Assembly (NCBI RefSeq): GCF_023502205.1
Contig: NZ_JAMFLG010000001.1
Span: forward strand, 62,001 to 126,000
DNA: 64,000 bases
Origin: Aquiflexum sp. TKW24L
GTDB lineage: Bacteria > Bacteroidota > Bacteroidia > Cytophagales > Cyclobacteriaceae
Direction of reading: 5' to 3'
Position numbers and translations under genes: made by a program. The notes below the pieces were generated by a model, which was not told where the DNA came from, made no database searches, and saw only the letters and a list, made by a program, of their open reading frames with translations. Shown one piece after another: positions 63,116-64,000 of this stretch (the first letter of the stretch is position 1; every line of letters starts with the position of its first letter).

Positions 63116-64000
63116 TTAGTCTCCAAATGTAATTCCAAGTCCTTTTGCTCCTTTGACAATAAAACTGTCCTTCCTTACAAAATTATATTCCTTAGTTGCA
63201 TCCTCTAATGGAACAGCCACGAAATCATTGTTTTTGAAAGAAACCATTTTGCCAAAATCACCATTGGCTACCATTTCAAAAGCTTTTACACCAAACAAAG
63301 AGGCCAAAATCCGGTCAAAGGCAGAAGGTGTTCCTCCCCTTTGGACGTGTCCCAAAACCGTCTCTCTGATTTCGGCAGTCACACCAGCATCTTTAAGTTG
63401 TTGTGACAATTGGTAGGCTACGCCTCCTAACCTCACATGCCTTGAACCTTTATCACCATCTTGGGAGACAATAGTTCCTTCTTTTGCTTTTGCCCCTTCT
63501 GCAATGACGATGATTACGAAACCCCTTCCATTATCATACCTAGACTCTATCTTTTCGACTAGTTTTTGTATGTCGTAAGGTATTTCCGGGATCAGACATA
63601 TTTCCGCTCCACCCGATATCGCAGTATGCAACGCAATCCATCCTGCATCCCTACCCATCACTTCCATAATCATGACACGGTGATGCGATTCGGCAGTGGT
63701 CACCAACTTATCCAAACTATCTGAAGCAATCTGCACTGCTGTCTGAAAACCAAAAGTCATGTCAGTCGCTGACAAATCATTATCAATTGTCTTTGGTACT
63801 CCCACGATGTCCACTCCGTGATTGAAAAGCGCTTGGGAGATTTTCTGAGACCCATCTCCTCCTATATTGATCACTGCATCAAAACCAAGCTCCTTGATGC
63901 GGTCAGCCAAGACATTGGTCTTGTCAATAAATGTAACATTGCCATTTTCATCTTTGACAGGAAAATGCAAAGGATCTGCCTTATTGGTCGTTTTGAGGAT
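63116..64000 (-). CDS. pfkA: 6-phosphofructokinase, 5' part beyond the window
   Basis: The frame stays open to the window edge; the TTG near 63970 is internal, since the residues before it (ILKTTNKADPLHFP) belong to the same protein. It shows INIGGDGSQKIS and VPKTIDNDLSATD. Gly after GGD (position 104 of the E. coli enzyme) is the ATP-type residue, while Lys (position 124) is the PPi-type residue. Such mixed-group PFKs are usually ATP-dependent. Catalytic TIDND and GHVQRGG are intact. Glycolysis. Confidence 0.95.
   Translation of the reverse strand: MLKTTNKADPLHFPVKDENGNVTFIDKTNVLADRIKELGFDAVINIGGDGSQKISQALFNHGVDIVGVPKTIDNDLSATDMTFGFQTAVQIASDSLDKLVTTAESHHRVMIMEVMGRDAGWIALHTAISGGAEICLIPEIPYDIQKLVEKIESRYDNGRGFVIIVIAEGAKAKEGTIVSQDGDKGSRHVRLGGVAYQLSQQLKDAGVTAEIRETVLGHVQRGGTPSAFDRILASLFGVKAFEMVANGDFGKMVSFKNNDFVAVPLEDATKEYNFVRKDSFIVKGAKGLGITFGD

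Overview
The window reads as a chromosomal segment of a Bacteroidota bacterium, most likely order Cytophagales (Cyclobacteriaceae/Algoriphagus-like). This is inferred from a SusC/SusD pair with an ECF sigma factor and FecR anti-sigma, the gliding lipoprotein gene gldH next to a RicT/PSP1 gene, a CzcCBA-type efflux set preceded by a small His-rich protein, AT-rich intergenic DNA with TAnnTTTG -7 boxes, and scarce Shine-Dalgarno sequences. No tRNA, rRNA, CRISPR array, phage or insertion sequence was found.

Layout. 1-1.5 kb: the 3' part of a PAS/histidine kinase gene and a decayed response-regulator pseudogene. 1.5-10.8 kb: a 22-bp tandem repeat, a secreted cyclophilin, a tricorn-like protease, a small secreted protein, a GH30 lipoprotein, a DnaQ/GIY-YIG nuclease (minus strand) and a Tat-exported Gfo/Idh/MocA protein. 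10.9-13.3 kb (minus): MazG-like, manC and kdsD, an envelope-sugar operon, divergent from recQ-purD-ricT-gldH (13.4-18.8 kb). 18.8-23.6 kb (minus): an SDR and a large DUF4011-type SF1 helicase. 23.8-25.6 kb: rlmD and a small conserved protein.

25.8-40.1 kb is the standout. An ECF sigma factor, a FecR anti-sigma, a SusC with an STN signalling domain and a SusD precede two Sec-exported RraA-fold proteins and three Tat-exported enolase-superfamily enzymes (order RraA, Eno, Eno, RraA, Eno), followed by a BASS-family transporter. Both RraA-fold proteins carry the D-X20-R-D motif of class II pyruvate aldolases, and the enolase paralogues carry acid-sugar-dehydratase-type catalytic residues. I infer a periplasmic pathway: TonB-dependent uptake of an acid sugar or its conjugate, dehydration to a 2-keto-3-deoxy acid, retro-aldol cleavage, and uptake of the 2-oxo acid by the BASS carrier. 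There is no glycoside hydrolase or lyase in the locus, so it is not a standard polysaccharide utilisation locus.

40.2-48.4 kb is housekeeping: thiL, methylmalonyl-CoA epimerase, an A-type Fe-S protein, gcvT, comB, prs, L25, pth, and metZ behind a SAM-I-type riboswitch. The 730-bp pth-metZ gap also holds a striking array of 12 TATTTC units at an exact 11-bp period and an 8-bp repeat cluster. 48.5-49.5 kb: two DUF1801-type proteins. 49.6-55.9 kb: a heavy-metal RND efflux operon. 56.0-56.7 kb (minus): a 46-codon ORF plus a nucleotidyltransferase, a possible toxin-antitoxin-like pair. 56.8-64 kb: a membrane protein, a giant AsmA-like protein, a sulfatase, an FMN reductase, a DinB-fold protein, and the 3' part of a phosphofructokinase gene that runs off the window.
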